The notes: generated by a model from the sequence alone, not told the origin. A stretch of 64,000 nucleotides of DNA from Lactifluus volemus (GCA_022376515.1 WTXI01000002.1:186001-250000); one strand, 5' to 3'. Positions 23,768 through 35,049 are shown, numbered from the stretch's first letter. Made by a program: numbers and translations.

Positions 23768-24369
23768 GAAGGAGGCCGTGACACGCCGGTCGCAGGCATC
23801 AGGCGCTCGGGCGGTCGCAACGGCGACACCAGCGCGATCCTGACGCCAAGGACGTCGACGTAGTGCAGATGCGATGCACATGGAGGAGGTGGTGGTGATG
23901 GCAGAGGCAGAGGTGGGACGGGAGGAGGATGTCCCGACGCGCCGCGAGAGACAACGGCCGGAGGAAATGCGGCAAACAGAAAAATGAACGAATGAACGAA
24001 CCTAGGACCGCGCTCGGCGACAGAGGACGCGACCGACGGAGGAGGGGGCGACTGGCGATGTACGCGTGGCGAGGACGACGACTCAGGACGACGCGAGGGC
24101 AGGAAGAAGTCAACATGGTGCAAATATGAATAAACAACCCACCTGATTGGGGCAAGCCCGAGCGCGGTCGCCCCAAACTCGAGGGGGCACGACCCCCAAG
24201 TCAGGCGGGAGTCGACCGATTTTACGTCAGAAGCTCGAGGGGGGGGACGCTTGCCAAGTCGACCGCTTACGTCAGCGTCCATGGGCCAAAAATCGTGAAT
24301 CAAACAAAGTGTGAATCGTGCCGTGAGCGCGAAATTCACGCGACTCACTTGTGCGTGGAAAAAGGCCGG

Positions 24370-24885
24370 CAACGGCCGCAATGAAATCGATGACAGCCAA
24401 CGCAGGCTCACTCATGTGTGAAACAAATCCGGCAATGGCCGCAACGAAATCGGTGACAATTCCCACGCACAACTCACCAAAACGCGGGCCCAATTGAAAA
24501 CTCACACGCTCTCGGCAATTGCCGCAACGATATCGATGACATTCCCACGCTCGACTCACCAAACGCGGCCTCAAATAAAAACTCACACGCTCTCGGAAAT
24601 AGCCGCAATGATAGCGATGACAATTCCCACGCTTGACTCACTGAACGCGGCCTCAAATAAAAACTCTCACGTTCTCGGAAATAGCCGCAATGATAGCGAT
24701 GACAATTCCCACGCTTGACTCACTAAACATGGCCTCAAATAAAAACTCACACACTCTCGGAAATAGCCGCAATGATAGCGATGACAATTCCCACACTCGA
24801 CTCACCAAAACGCAGCCTCAAATGAAAACTCACACGCTCTCGGAAATAGCCGCAATGATAGCGATGACAATTCCCACAATCTCAA
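24370..24885. repeat. Tandem repeat of about 82-bp units, seven copies
   Basis: The anchor GCCGCAA begins at 24375, 24438, 24521, 24602, 24684, 24766 and 24849, so the spacing is 63, 83, 81, 82, 82 and 83 bp. Each unit carries a GATAGCGATGACAATTCC-type core, a TTGACTCAC-type block and AAAAACTCACACGCTCTCGG. Copies 3-7 are closest to each other; the first two have drifted. A partial extra copy occurs at about 24,968-25,005, next to a run of G. Confidence 0.9.
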
Positions 24886-25618
24886 CACAACACGCATGCA
24901 TATTCAAATAAGGAAACTGTATCATCACATATAATCACGTAAAGCAGCGGCAAACTCCGTAGTGTGCCGAGATGCAGCAACGATATCGATGACATTCCCA
25001 CGGGGGGGGGGGCAAAATCCCACTCAAAAAATCGGCATAAAACCTCGTTCTCTAAAGAGAACTCGGAACACAAGAACAATAGAGACATCAAAACAATAAC
25101 ACTGGACACAAACAATAGGGACAGGGAGAATAATAGAGAACTCAGATAATAGATCAGTCAGCACTATCATGTAATCCTAGTGGAAAGGGTGTCATCAAAG
25201 AAGAGTAAGCATACTGGGGAATCATAAGGTCCAACGTGTCCTGATTCCATAACAGCTGTGGGGAGAGGACAATCAGTTATAAAGACAGGTACTAGCAAAA
25301 AGTGAAATGAAGAGCATTGATGAGGATCCATCAAAATTGACCCAGACACCTGACAATCAGTCCATTCCTGTGAGATGGACAATGAAAGGGTGATTGGAAT
25401 GCTGGCGTGAGTAAATGAATGGCTGTATTGCTTGCCGTGTGGATGTAGAGCTGGATGGAAGGTAGAGATGGTGCAGCATAGGCAACACATCCATGGCCCT
25501 TTCCCCAGTGAGCTCTTGCAGTGCAGATCCAATAATCTCAGCCAGTTTGGGTAGGACTAGTATAGACATGTGTTGCAAAGCTGAAAATGCATGGAAGAGA
25601 TGCAGCCATTGGGAGTTA

Positions 25619-28600
25619 CATCAGCAAAATGTAAAATTACTAGAGTGACTAGAAGTGACTAGAGCTACTAGAGTGACCTAGGTTGCTAGCTCTAGTAACA
25701 CCTAGTCACACCTAGGCCATCCTACAATTTAATCAAGTTTCTAGGCACAGCTAGTATTTGAACTAGATCTAGTTTGGTATGTAAACTCACTAGTCGCACC
25801 TAGTCATGGCCAGCCACTGCCTAGTCATCCCTACAATTTAACCAAGTTTCTAGGCACCACTACTGTAGTATTGTGAACGAGATCTAGTAAAGTATTGTAC
25901 GTAAATACTGCCTGGGGCCCTGCCGTCACCCCTCGCTGCCGCTGCTGCCATGATGTTTTTGATGCAGCCATTGTTGTCCCACCGCTGTCGTCATTGCTGT
26001 CCCGACACTCCGCCACTTTCCCGACACCACCCAAGCTGCTGTTGCGCACCACCCCTGCAACCTGCCCCGCCCCACCGCCACATCCCCTCTACCGCATGCG
26101 TGTGACCTCGGGTTGGACCAGGGTGCCCGGTGGGTAGAGCCGGGCAGGACGGCACAGAAAGAGTGGGGCCCGTGCACAGCCCGTTGGGGGACGGCCGTAA
26201 GAGAATCCATGAGAACCAAAAAAAAGTTAGTCAGCGAAAAAGAGGAAAAGAATGCATAGATGAGCAAAGGGGGAGATGGGGATATATAACACTACGGAGA
26301 GATTAAGAACAGGTCTAAAAAATCCAGGAATATATACACGTGGGCAAAAATGTCTTTTACTCATACCATCCTTCGCTGTCCTTCGTCAGCACAGAAACCA
26401 CGCTGGGCGTCGGGGACGACGCGCGTGGCGTCCAGGACTGTTTCTCGACGACAGCCCATCTCAACACTTGAGGTTTTGGATGACGGCTCTTGGCCGCGGC
26501 GGGCGCGTGCATCGAGTCCCACACCGAGGTTTGTGGTGGAGTGTTCGTCCGGTGGTCGTTCACGCTTGCAGTTGGGGTAGCAGCACGGCTAGGATAAACG
26601 GTGCTTGCACGCGAGTCAGGGCGCGGCGGTATGTCAGCGATAGACTTGGCCGTCGTGGTACTCGTGCGCGAAGCATTCGCTTGCTTTACTAGCTGCGTGA
26701 CGCGGGCTTCAAGCATAGCACGGAACTCGGTCTCGCGATCCCGCTGAGATATGGCAACCTCCCCTTTCAGTACCTGCAAAAGCAGTTGGAGTAGAGAAAA
26801 AACATTACCGTTGCAACCCGCGCTTCGTCAAGTTTCTCCTCAAGCTGCATCTGAACCAACGAATGATCTGCCTCGCGCTGTACGGCACGATCATTGGCGC
26901 TCTCAAGGGCCGCTTCGGCTTCGGCAAGCGCAGCAGCGTGCGCATTCGCTCGTTGTTCACTGGCGTCAGGGGCTCGGACCGTTGCAACAGCAACGCCCGA
27001 GCAACCGTGACGCCAATGGACCGACTACACGGTGGAAACGGTGCCCCTCCATGTCAGTGGGTGAACACGAGGCCATCCCTCAAAAGGGACCACAGGGAAA
27101 AAGGAAATAAAAGAAAATACTGTAGAAAAAAGATTAGCGTGAAAAGTGAAAATAAAATCACGACGCACTGGTGGACCATGCTAACGGGCCACGGCAGTTG
27201 CAGCAGTGAGGGGGAGATGCTGTGACGATGATATCGACAGATAGGTGGCGGCAAGGGTGGGCGACAGCGAGACGACGCGACGCGATGACAGAGGGCGGGC
27301 AACAGACGACGCGAGACGATGCGACGACAGAGGGCATGCGATGAAGGTGACAGAGACCACAAGAGTCGGGATGGCGATGGCAGAGGCGATGGCAGAATAG
27401 ATAGTAGACACGGGAGGAACGAGAGGCATGCGCGAGAGTTCAAACGTTCACACGTTCACCAGTTTGCCATTCCTTGCACGAGTCTCGACTTAGAGAAATT
27501 GTCAGTTTCGTCTACCCAAACTCCGCCCAAACTCCGGTGGCGGCGAGTGCAAGGTTCAACGTTCAACAGATGCACATGACACTTTATTTGCATTGATTTA
27601 TCTGTGTGTTTGCTTGTTGTGCATTGGTTGATTTCGTCTGGCGTTGATTTTTCGCTGCCACGCCGTCTCTTTCTCTTCACTCCCATAACCTCACTCCCTT
27701 TTTTCTTCTGCCTTTCTGAGTCAATAGCTCTACATCGGCTCTGTCTTCATGCCAAGGAGGATCCATCCTCTCAGGTAAGTCCTCCAAATCCTTTGTCTCA
27801 GAGACACTGTCGTGACTGATTGCGTCTGTTGGTTTTTTTCCCCGCCACTGCCATCTCTTTTTTTTTTCGGTCAAGACCTCGGGTTTGGCACTGCTTCTCT
27901 ACCTGACTTTGACATTGTGGACGCCTTTCCTGATCTATATTTGGGTGTCCATTCTTGCTCACGCCCTCTCGCAGAACTGGTCAAATATGGCACGGGCCGT
28001 ACCCTTGGGCGTCATGGCAATCACTTTTGGCAGAGTGTGATATATTGCCACTGGATGCGGGTTTGTGACAACTTGGATCTCATTCAGCATTCTCTTCTTG
28101 TGTCGTGCTGGTCCCAGTATCTAACTCGGCATGTGGACTTTGCTAATACTTCTCTATGTGACATTAATGTTCTGGATGCCTTTCCTGATCTATGTTTAGG
28201 TGTCCATGCTCGCTCTTTGCATTGCCACATTCCCCTCCCTCACCAGGTTTTGTTTGTAGACTTTATTGTCAACTACCAGTGCGTCATCTGTTTATTTTTG
28301 TCTTGGAGATGCCATCTCGACTGATTGTGATATTGTCAGATCACCTCGACAAGAATCCTGTTCTCACAAGGGCCTCAACACAAGCTATCTCGGCATCACC
28401 AAGGGCGAACGGCAGGAACGGAACTGATCGACTCACCCCACTGGGAAAACGTGCCGTCCTCAATCGCGTCTTCGTTCCCGTCCCTATCATTCCCGGAACC
28501 CTCGCGGCCCCACTCGCCCGAGCATCCTCATTCTCATGTGGCACCCCCCGACGCCGCTCCCACAACATGGTTCAGTGAGTGGGAAGGGTGTGTTGACGAG

Positions 28601-28985
28601 AATGAGATGGTATGTATACTGTGGAGCATGAGTGTTTGAGGGCTCAAAGTTACTGTCATGTATAATGTATTATCTGTAGCTTTGTGAATAGATCTATTTT
28701 ATGTGAACTAGAACTAGGTGTGAAGAACTGGCTTTAGGTCGAAAACTAGATCTAGTTGTGAAACTGGTTCTAGGTCAAAAACTAGACCTAGTTGTGAGAC
28801 TAGATCTAGGTTGAAAACTAGATCTAGTTGTGAAACTAGCTCTAGGAGCAAAACTAGAGCCCACTAGGTCTAGTTTTGCAAACTAGAGCATGACAAGTTT
28901 TCTAGGTCTAGTATGAAAACTAGAGTGCTAGAGTGACTAGAAGAGCTTCTCTAGGTCGCTCTAGTAACTTTTTATTTTGCTGATG
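25619..28985. mobile_element. CATCAG-family transposon with TA target duplication, 3367 bp
   Basis: Both ends read CATCAGCAAAAT inwards and continue to a shared TTACTAGAG; about 27 of the first 31 positions match. TA flanks each side (25617-25618 and 28986-28987). Both subterminal zones, about 25,640-25,870 and 28,690-28,975, are packed with ACTAGAG, CTAGATCTAG and AACTAG words, an arrangement expected of transposase-binding sites. No transposase domain was recognised. The interior contains coiled-coil coding sequence on the minus strand near 26.4-27.0 kb and a T-rich, intron-like plus-strand segment at 27.6-28.5 kb. The TA duplication alone suggests a Tc1/mariner-type mechanism; the superfamily is not settled. 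Confidence 0.8.
26357..26996 (-). CDS. Coiled-coil coding segment inside the transposon
   Basis: On the minus strand, residues such as ANAHAAALAEAEAALESAN and HSLVQMQLEEKLDEARVAT form heptads. A short intron-like gap (35 nt, GTAATG to TTGCAG, about 26,775-26,809) joins them to GEVAISQRDRETEFRAMLEA, and a Ser/Thr/Pro-rich tail ends at 26357. The charged coiled coil followed by a low-complexity tail is protein-like and unlike random frame. The start upstream is not defined, and the intron is very short. It may be a captured host gene piece or the element's own protein. I do not recognise it. Confidence 0.4.
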
Positions 28986-30254
28986 TATCCACGTAGTCTT
29001 TCCAAACCATTCCATTCTCGTAGTTAGCGCGATTGTTGTAGATGCGAAGCCGTTCTACATTGGATAAGAAAGGCGAAATCTTGCTGCATATTTGAGCTAC
29101 ACACGCAACTTGCCAATCCAACGCATGGCACGATATCACGATAGATAGAGATGCCCGATGTCCCTTCGCTCCCGTTGGATAATGATAAGACAAGTCGATG
29201 GAGACGTTTTTATCATCGAAGTTCAGGTTCGCATCCTCGAAGAACCCGCGAAGGATCTGCGTGCGACCGATAAACTGCAGGAAATGTGGAATGTCAAAAT
29301 CGAGGCGATTGAAGAACCGTGTGAAGACGAAAATAATAGCAGGAGTGTCGATCCAAGCCACAAGGTCCTCAAAGTATTCGCTAGGGCCATGGAACTCCAA
29401 ACGGGTGAGAGCGGGGAGGATAACGCGTGTGAATGAAGAGGGAGCCTGAGGTCTATTTGTTGTATCAGGACAAGAAGCCGGAGATCTGAATCTAATGTCA
29501 ACGACTTTAAGCTGGGTCAATGTGGATAGGGCTGTGGCCATAGCTTCGGGTGAAAAGTAACCGGTATTGGGTATGTTCCTGAGTTGAACATCGACAAGGT
29601 CATGGCAAAATGGAAGCAATTTTGGTAGTGACGGAAATGGAGCACCCCACAAGCTGAGATACTTTAGACGCGGGGCAGATCCACCCAAAAAGGTATCGCG
29701 AAGCACAAGTGACGACTCCCGAATATGAAGGCGAAGACTCGTCAAAACTGGATATGGCTTCTTCATCACTTTATAGAGTCGCTTCAATATAGTACTTGTT
29801 GCTTCGAGATTGATTTCGGACACGCGATCGCGATGCTGGAGGGCGGCAATAACGTTATTAATAGCTCCTTCCAGAGGGAGTCGCCATATCGATGCATTTA
29901 TGGTGATAGGAACGGCGCGTGGCCAGACACTTAGCGTCTTCTTCACGGGTGTCGTCGAATTGCATTTGAGTCGCAAATCAAGACGAAGCGGTGATGCAAA
30001 TACGATGTATCTCCATCTTCTGCACACGTGAACAAGCACATGCCATTTCCGATAGATGGACGGAAATATTTGATAGAAGCCGAAGATGTCCAGGAGGACA
30101 TTGTCAGGGAGGGCGCCAATTGTCACGCGTGGCCCGGGGAAAGAAATCGGGCCTGCTGCTCGATCCAAGTGAGTGATTGCTTCAGCGGTGGCCTATGGGC
30201 GTGAGACGTACCCAGTCGTCTTTGATTAGCACTGTGCGCCTTCCGATGATGCAT

Positions 30255-31250
30255 AATGACCTGTCCCTTCCCTAGCAACTCTTGTTCGTTGAGAAGATGG
30301 ATAGTCAAATTGGCTATCGAGTGTGACTGTTAGTAGTAGGTCGAAATTCAACTTGGCAAGCACAGAGTTAGCTTAGACTGCTATTGCAGTGAGGGAGCAG
30401 AATCTGGACGTACCAGCGAGAAAGAGAACTTTTCAAAAGAGATGACAATTCATCTGAGGGACGTCGGAGGTACAAGGCGCAAGGATCCTAGTATGTGGTC
30501 GAGGCCACACGATGCATGTCACATGATTCACGCACACAACAGCCTGCACACATAAGAATACGGTCACCCATTCTGGCAGTGATACAGGCCAATATCCACT
30601 CTGAGTACCAATAAGTATAATTTAGAATTTATAAGTGTAATGAACGATACAAAGATGTCCCAAATAAGAGGAACATTGGAGGCAGCGTCCATCGCTATGA
30701 GCAGCGATAGGGTAATTCTCAGGGCACTTATTAGTTATGCCCAACAGCCGTCGTTACGGGATAGGTGGAGGGACAGGGCTGTACGTACCCTCCCGAATAT
30801 TCATCTAACTCTGTTCACAAGTCGTCACCCAAACAGATGTTTTGAAGTACTTGCTGACTTGAATCGCTGGAAATAAAGGTCGTTCACGTGCTCGAGGGCG
30901 GGACACTGCAACAATATAGCGGTACATCCCCAGTGCAGTCTGAGCGTTTAATTCTTGTTGATGTTTTCGAGACTCATGTCGGTCGTGGTCGCGTAAGTGC
31001 TGGAATGGTCGTTACAAATCTGTGATCCGTAGTCTACCATAGTGGAAGCGGTCCCAGAAGTAGTGTGGAGTACGGAGAAAGCAACATACTCACAAACGTC
31101 TCGGCTCGTTTTCACGCAGATACCACTTTTTTGTGTGGCATTTAGGGAATGAAAATGAAAGGGCGAACTCAAGATGATGCGGATTAGTTGTCACAATCAA
31201 AGTGCCTATGGACAATATAGATCTGTTGAGAGAAAGATGACAGTAAGTTC
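30255..31250. other. Region between F-box gene and F-box pseudogene
   Basis: About 1 kb that includes the promoter side of the F-box gene start at 30254. Only short open frames are present (for example 30,640-30,876 plus), without motifs. No TATA or repeat structure stood out. Confidence 0.4.
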
Positions 31251-31251
31251 G

Positions 31252-32075
31252 TCATAGAAGATCATGTGGACGATTGTGGACGAAGGGATGAGGGGGTGGA
31301 GGAAGGGGTGAAGAGTTCCTCGTCCTCCGTGAGATGGAAAGTGACAGGATGTGGAAAGCGACAGGACGATCGGAAAGCCAGCGTGATGAAATGAATGGCC
31401 CTATAACTTGCTGCATGGATGCAGAGCGGGGACTCGCACTTAGGTAAAGACCGTGTAGCATAGGTAGCGCGTCCATTGCCCTCTCCCCAGCGAGCTCTCG
31501 CAGTGCGGATGCAATAATCTCGCCCAACGTGGGCAGTATCTCCATATGTTGCACAGCAGAAAATGCATGGAAGAGCTTGGGGGTTGTCCACGTAGTCTTT
31601 CCAATTTGAAGACGTTAATGCCAGTGGTCCGGCCGGAGTCAGCGACGTGAAGCTGTTTCACGCTGGATAATAACGGTGAAGATTTGCTGCGTATTTGAGC
31701 TAGTCACGAAAATTACCAATCCAACGCACGGTACAATATCGCAATAGATAGAGCGATCCGAAATCCTTTCCATCTCGAAAGGTCAGTGTGACCAAAGTTG
31801 ACGTCGGCGCGCCGGTCAACGAAGTATAGCTTCACGTCTTTGAAGGACCCGCAGATCTGCGTGCGAAAGATAAACTGAACGAATTGTGGAAGGTCAAAAA
31901 CGAGCTGATTGAAGAACGCCGTGTGGAGGGAGATAATAGAAGGAGTGTCGATCCGAGCCACGAAATCGTGAAAGTATTCGCTAGTGCCGTGGAATAACGG
32001 CTTGGTGAGAGTGGGGAGGCTGGGATGACGCGCGCCAATGGGAGCGGAAAGTCTGTTTATTCGTTCAAGATGGCG
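31252..32075 (-). pseudogene. F-box protein pseudogene, N-terminal F-box lost
   Basis: The minus strand matches the C-terminal two thirds of the neighbouring F-box protein: TSEYFHDFVARIDTPSIISL, FNQLVFDLPQFVQFIFRTQ, ALSIAILYRALDW, then after a stop or frame change ERAMDALPMLHGLYLS. The segment that corresponds to WKDYVDN is out of frame with what precedes and follows. The F-box and first repeats are absent; homology fades at about 32,075. It is therefore a 5'-truncated, frameshifted copy in the same orientation as the gene to its left in this listing's coordinates. Confidence 0.75.
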
Positions 32076-32536
32076 AGAAGGGACGGATGCCTTAACCGTA
32101 CATAGGGTCACGTGTGTTACGTAAGTGACATATTTTTGATGGTCTCGCTGGCAGTCCACAGACGATGCGGTTGGACGATTAAACAGTACACTCAATATTT
32201 TCAACCGCCCGGGAGAACCGCCCCATCTCTGCCTGTTGATATAGCTTCACTAGCATTTTAAGGTTGAGATTATATCACATCAAACTCGGTGAGATAATTA
32301 TAGATCTTAGAGTTGGAGTGTTTGGGGTGAGGCGAGCAACATCATGATGGGCCTCCGAGTCAGTTCGCTACTTTCTCCTGCTCTTCGACCGCTTGCTACG
32401 ACCTCCACGTCTCATATTTTTCATGTCTTGAAAAGGATTTTGTATCCCGGAAAAATGTCTACAGTAGTTCGCCGTGGCAATCAACCAAATATTACATGGC
32501 CAGTTGTGCCATCAGTGAACGGCTGTTTAGTCGACT

Positions 32537-34153
32537 CATCAGGAAAACGTCAAATTTGCTTAATGTGCTTAAAGTGTGATTAGTGTGCTTAAAGTCGTCA
32601 TTAAGCAGGTTAAGCAAGCATTAAGAAGAATTAAGCACAAGTTAAGCAACCCTTGATTAAGCACAGTAAGCGCACCCCTTTGCTGAATTAAGCACATCTG
32701 CTGAATTAAGCGCATTCTGCTTAATTAAGCTAATTAAGCAAGATCTAAGTAACATTAAGCATCTTTCACATTTTTAACTAATTTGAAATTTTAATCACAA
32801 TTTGAAATTTTCAATCACAATTTGAAATTTTCAATCACAATTTGAAATTTTCAGGCACAAAATATAGGAATCAAAATTATATATTAGAGATTTAACTACA
32901 ACATGAATATATAGGACTAAGGGTAATCTACAGGCCTGGGTGCAACAGCCCTGGGGGGGTGGGACTGCAGGGCCACGAGGAGGCGGAGGCGGAGGCGCGG
33001 GAGGCACAGGCGGAGGTGCGGGAGGCGCGGGAGGAGGCGAGGGCCAAGGGAGGAGGCACGGGGCGCGGGAAGCCCAGGAAATGCCGCGGGAGGGGCAAGA
33101 GAAGGCGCGGGAGGCGCGGGAAGCGGAGGACGTGCGGGGACGGCGGAGGGGACGGAAGTGCGTGCAGGGACGGCGGAGGAAACGGAAGTGCGCAGAAGGC
33201 GCAGGAGGGGTGGTGCAGGCAGGGGAGGAGGCGGCACAGGAGGAGGCGGAGGCAGAGGTGGAGGCGAACCAAAAAAAATGGTCAGGAAGCGTTGGGGCGA
33301 GGTAGCGTACAACATACCGGAGGTCGCGCAGAAGGCGCGGCGCAGGCAGCGTGCGCCGTGGACCCCTCGCAGCCCAGGAGGAAGCAATGCGGAGGCGAGG
33401 GCGTGGACGCGGCGCAGACGCAGGAGGCAGAGGATGACGCGGTGGAGGCAGAGGCAGAGCAGAGGCAGAGGCAGAGGCAGAGGCAGAGGAAGCAGCATTG
33501 AGATGCGTTTGCGTGGGGGAAAAAAAGGGGGGGGGGAAATGTGGTGGCAAGGAGAACGCGGGGACGCTGAGGCTTGTGGCAGCGCAAGGCGACGAGCGGT
33601 GGCGACAGAGGCCACGGAGACGGCAAGGAGAGAGGGCAAGACGTGTGGTAGCGCCAGACGGTGAGCCAGCCGTGGTGACAACAGTGGAGTCCTCAACACG
33701 GGGGCGACGACGACAGAGGGGAGGGAGGGACAGAAGACTTGGCACGAAAACGCACGAAAATCAACATCGTGCAAATAAGAACAAACAAAGATGCACGTGG
33801 TTGGTGCACGGGAACGACTTAGTGAAAATTTTATGACTTTGCATATTTTTCGGACTTTAATTAAATTACATAAAATACTTCAATTTGCTTAGCATGATTA
33901 AAAGCCTCTTAAAATTCTCTTAGTTTGCTTAAACTACTGGTTTACTTAGTGTGATTAAAGTTTGCTTAATTTTCACTATTGGTGATAATAAAATTTGCTT
34001 AGTTGTGCTGAGTGTGGATTAATGTGATTAATGTGCTTAACATGCTTAAGCCAAAAAACAGAAATCTTTTATTAAGCAGAAGACAGTAATTAAGACCATT
34101 AAGCAAAGTAAGCACCATTAATTAGCGTAAGCAAATATGACGTTTTCCTGATG
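32537..34153. mobile_element. CATCAG-family transposon with TTAAGCA subterminal repeats, 1617 bp
   Basis: The inverted termini CATCAGGAAAACGTCA run on to 26 bp with one mismatch. Both subterminal zones (32,555-32,760 and 33,860-34,140) are filled with many TTAAGCA / TGCTTAA words, and 32,770-32,860 adds repeated AATTTGAAATTTTC. The GC-rich, purine-biased interior (32,930-33,780) resembles the interior of the element at 22-24 kb and has overlapping Ala/Arg/Pro-rich frames without motifs. The flanks are CGACT on the left and CGACC on the right, not TA, so the target duplication is unclear. No transposase is present. Confidence 0.75.
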
Positions 34154-34279
34154 CGACCTGCCACGGTGTCAGTCCATAACGCGCAATGGCAACCTTGATC
34201 TATAATATTTTCCTGGCCTGAGGCACCAAAGTGCGGGCCACCTGCACCAAATACAAGAAGCAGCAGCCTCAGTCAGAGA

Positions 34280-34450
34280 GCTGCTGTGAAGAGGTGACAG
34301 TCACTGGGAGGGGTGGGGAATGTTTATAAAGACAGGTATTAGCAAAAAGCGAAGTGGAGAATATTGATGACCCATCAACATTAACCTAGACTCCTGACAA
34401 TCAGTCTGTTTCTATGAGATGGACAGTAACAGGGTGATTGGAATGCTGGC
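34280..34450 (-). pseudogene. F-box gene 3'-end fragment
   Basis: This stretch is clearly similar at the DNA level to 25,270-25,410, the end and downstream flank of the interrupted F-box gene: shared blocks include TATAAAGACAGGTA, CTGACAATCAGTC and GGTGATTGGAATGCTGGCG. Only this end is present. It marks another lost or displaced F-box copy. Confidence 0.55.
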
Positions 34451-34845
34451 GGCGCATGCCGACCACCAGAAGAGGATGGTAGTGTGACATGCAGATAGGC
34501 CAAATCCACAATCTGCGAGGCAGTCGACACTCCTTGTGGCCGATATTCGGTCAGGGCCTTGGTCATAGTAAGCGGGAAGTCATTTTGGCTACGCAGTGTG
34601 CTTTTGTTTGTTGTTTTTGTTTTGCTCGACGGTAGTACTGAGTTATCAACACTCTCCCCGGTGTCAACAACTCAAGTTGTGCACGATGGCTGTGTAGTTT
34701 CGCTGACGCAGGACAACATTTGATTTAGGCAATGATCGATGTGTTTGAGACGCCCGACCATATCACGTTGTGAGTCTGCATCTCTATAAAGACGGGTAGT
34801 GAGGCGAAGAAGATAGGGTCACTTTGTGGGTACATCTCACCCAAG

Positions 34846-35010
34846 ATGATGGCCACATGCCTGTCCGCGTTGCCAAAGCTGGAGACCCTCGTTATCAGTT
34901 TCGAATCACTGACCCGTCGCCCCCGACGAAGAATCCTGCCACAAACCCGGTTCGTTCTATCCGCTCTCGCTGTGTTGGATTTCAAAGGTGTGAGCGAGTA
35001 CACTCCCATT
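34846..35010 (+). pseudogene. F-box/LRR fragment on the plus strand
   Basis: The translation CLSALPKLETLVISFESLTRR, followed by FVLSALAVLDFKGVSEY, is the leucine-rich segment found about two thirds along the F-box proteins here (compare FSSLTHFQFRGDSEYLDDL in the copy at 55.9 kb). Nothing recognisable continues on either side, so it is an isolated fragment in the opposite orientation to the other copies. Confidence 0.55.
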
Positions 35011-35049
35011 GTCCCCCCTTCAAGCCAACAACGTTGGCATTTCTAGTTC

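Larger units (their letters stand above)
21950..24130. mobile_element. Truncated element of the CATCAG family (right end not found)
   Basis: A terminus CATCAGCAAAATGT follows a TA dinucleotide (21948-21949) and interrupts the helicase frame. The first 200 bp are AT-rich with repeated TTAAGYA / TRCTTAA words. From about 22,190 the interior is strongly GC-rich and purine-biased, and it is related to the interior of the element at 32.5 kb: both carry a stretch ending in ACAACATACCGG (near 23,320 and 33,310) and an ATG context near GCAAATA. No matching inverted end appears before the F-box sequence at 25.2 kb, so the right boundary is arbitrary. No transposase is seen. Confidence 0.5.
25357..30254 (-). 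pseudogene. F-box/LRR-like protein gene interrupted by a 3.4-kb transposon
   Basis: F-box proteins recruit substrates to SCF ubiquitin ligases. Exon 1 (30212-30254) joins exon 2 through a 56-nt intron (30156-30211). The F-box follows (IGALPDNVLLDIFGFY, then a VCRRWRYIVFASPLRLDLRL segment), and then leucine-rich repeat-like sequence. The frame stops five codons inside the element that enters at 28985. The missing C-terminus continues at 25616-25357 (QWLHLFHAFSALQHM, ending HLTGMD). With the element and one TA removed, the frame is 491 codons, divisible by three and about the length of the intact relatives. The insertion therefore seems recent. A truncated product of about 400 residues could still be made. 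Confidence 0.85.

Noticed and set aside
22168..24411. Long overlapping open frames rich in Arg, Gly, Ala, Leu or Pro on both strands
   Set aside because: They follow from GC-rich, repetitive transposon DNA with few stop codons in any frame. None has a motif, and several overlap each other fully.
28972..30168. F-box frame taken as a complete single-exon gene
   Set aside because: It begins at TTG and ends inside a transposon. An upstream exon with ATG at 30254 and a downstream part at 25,357-25,616 complete it.
32831..33774. Open frames of about 300 codons in the 32.5-kb element
   Set aside because: Same reason: purine-biased repetitive DNA. The translations are Ser/Ala/Pro or Arg/Gly strings without domain features.
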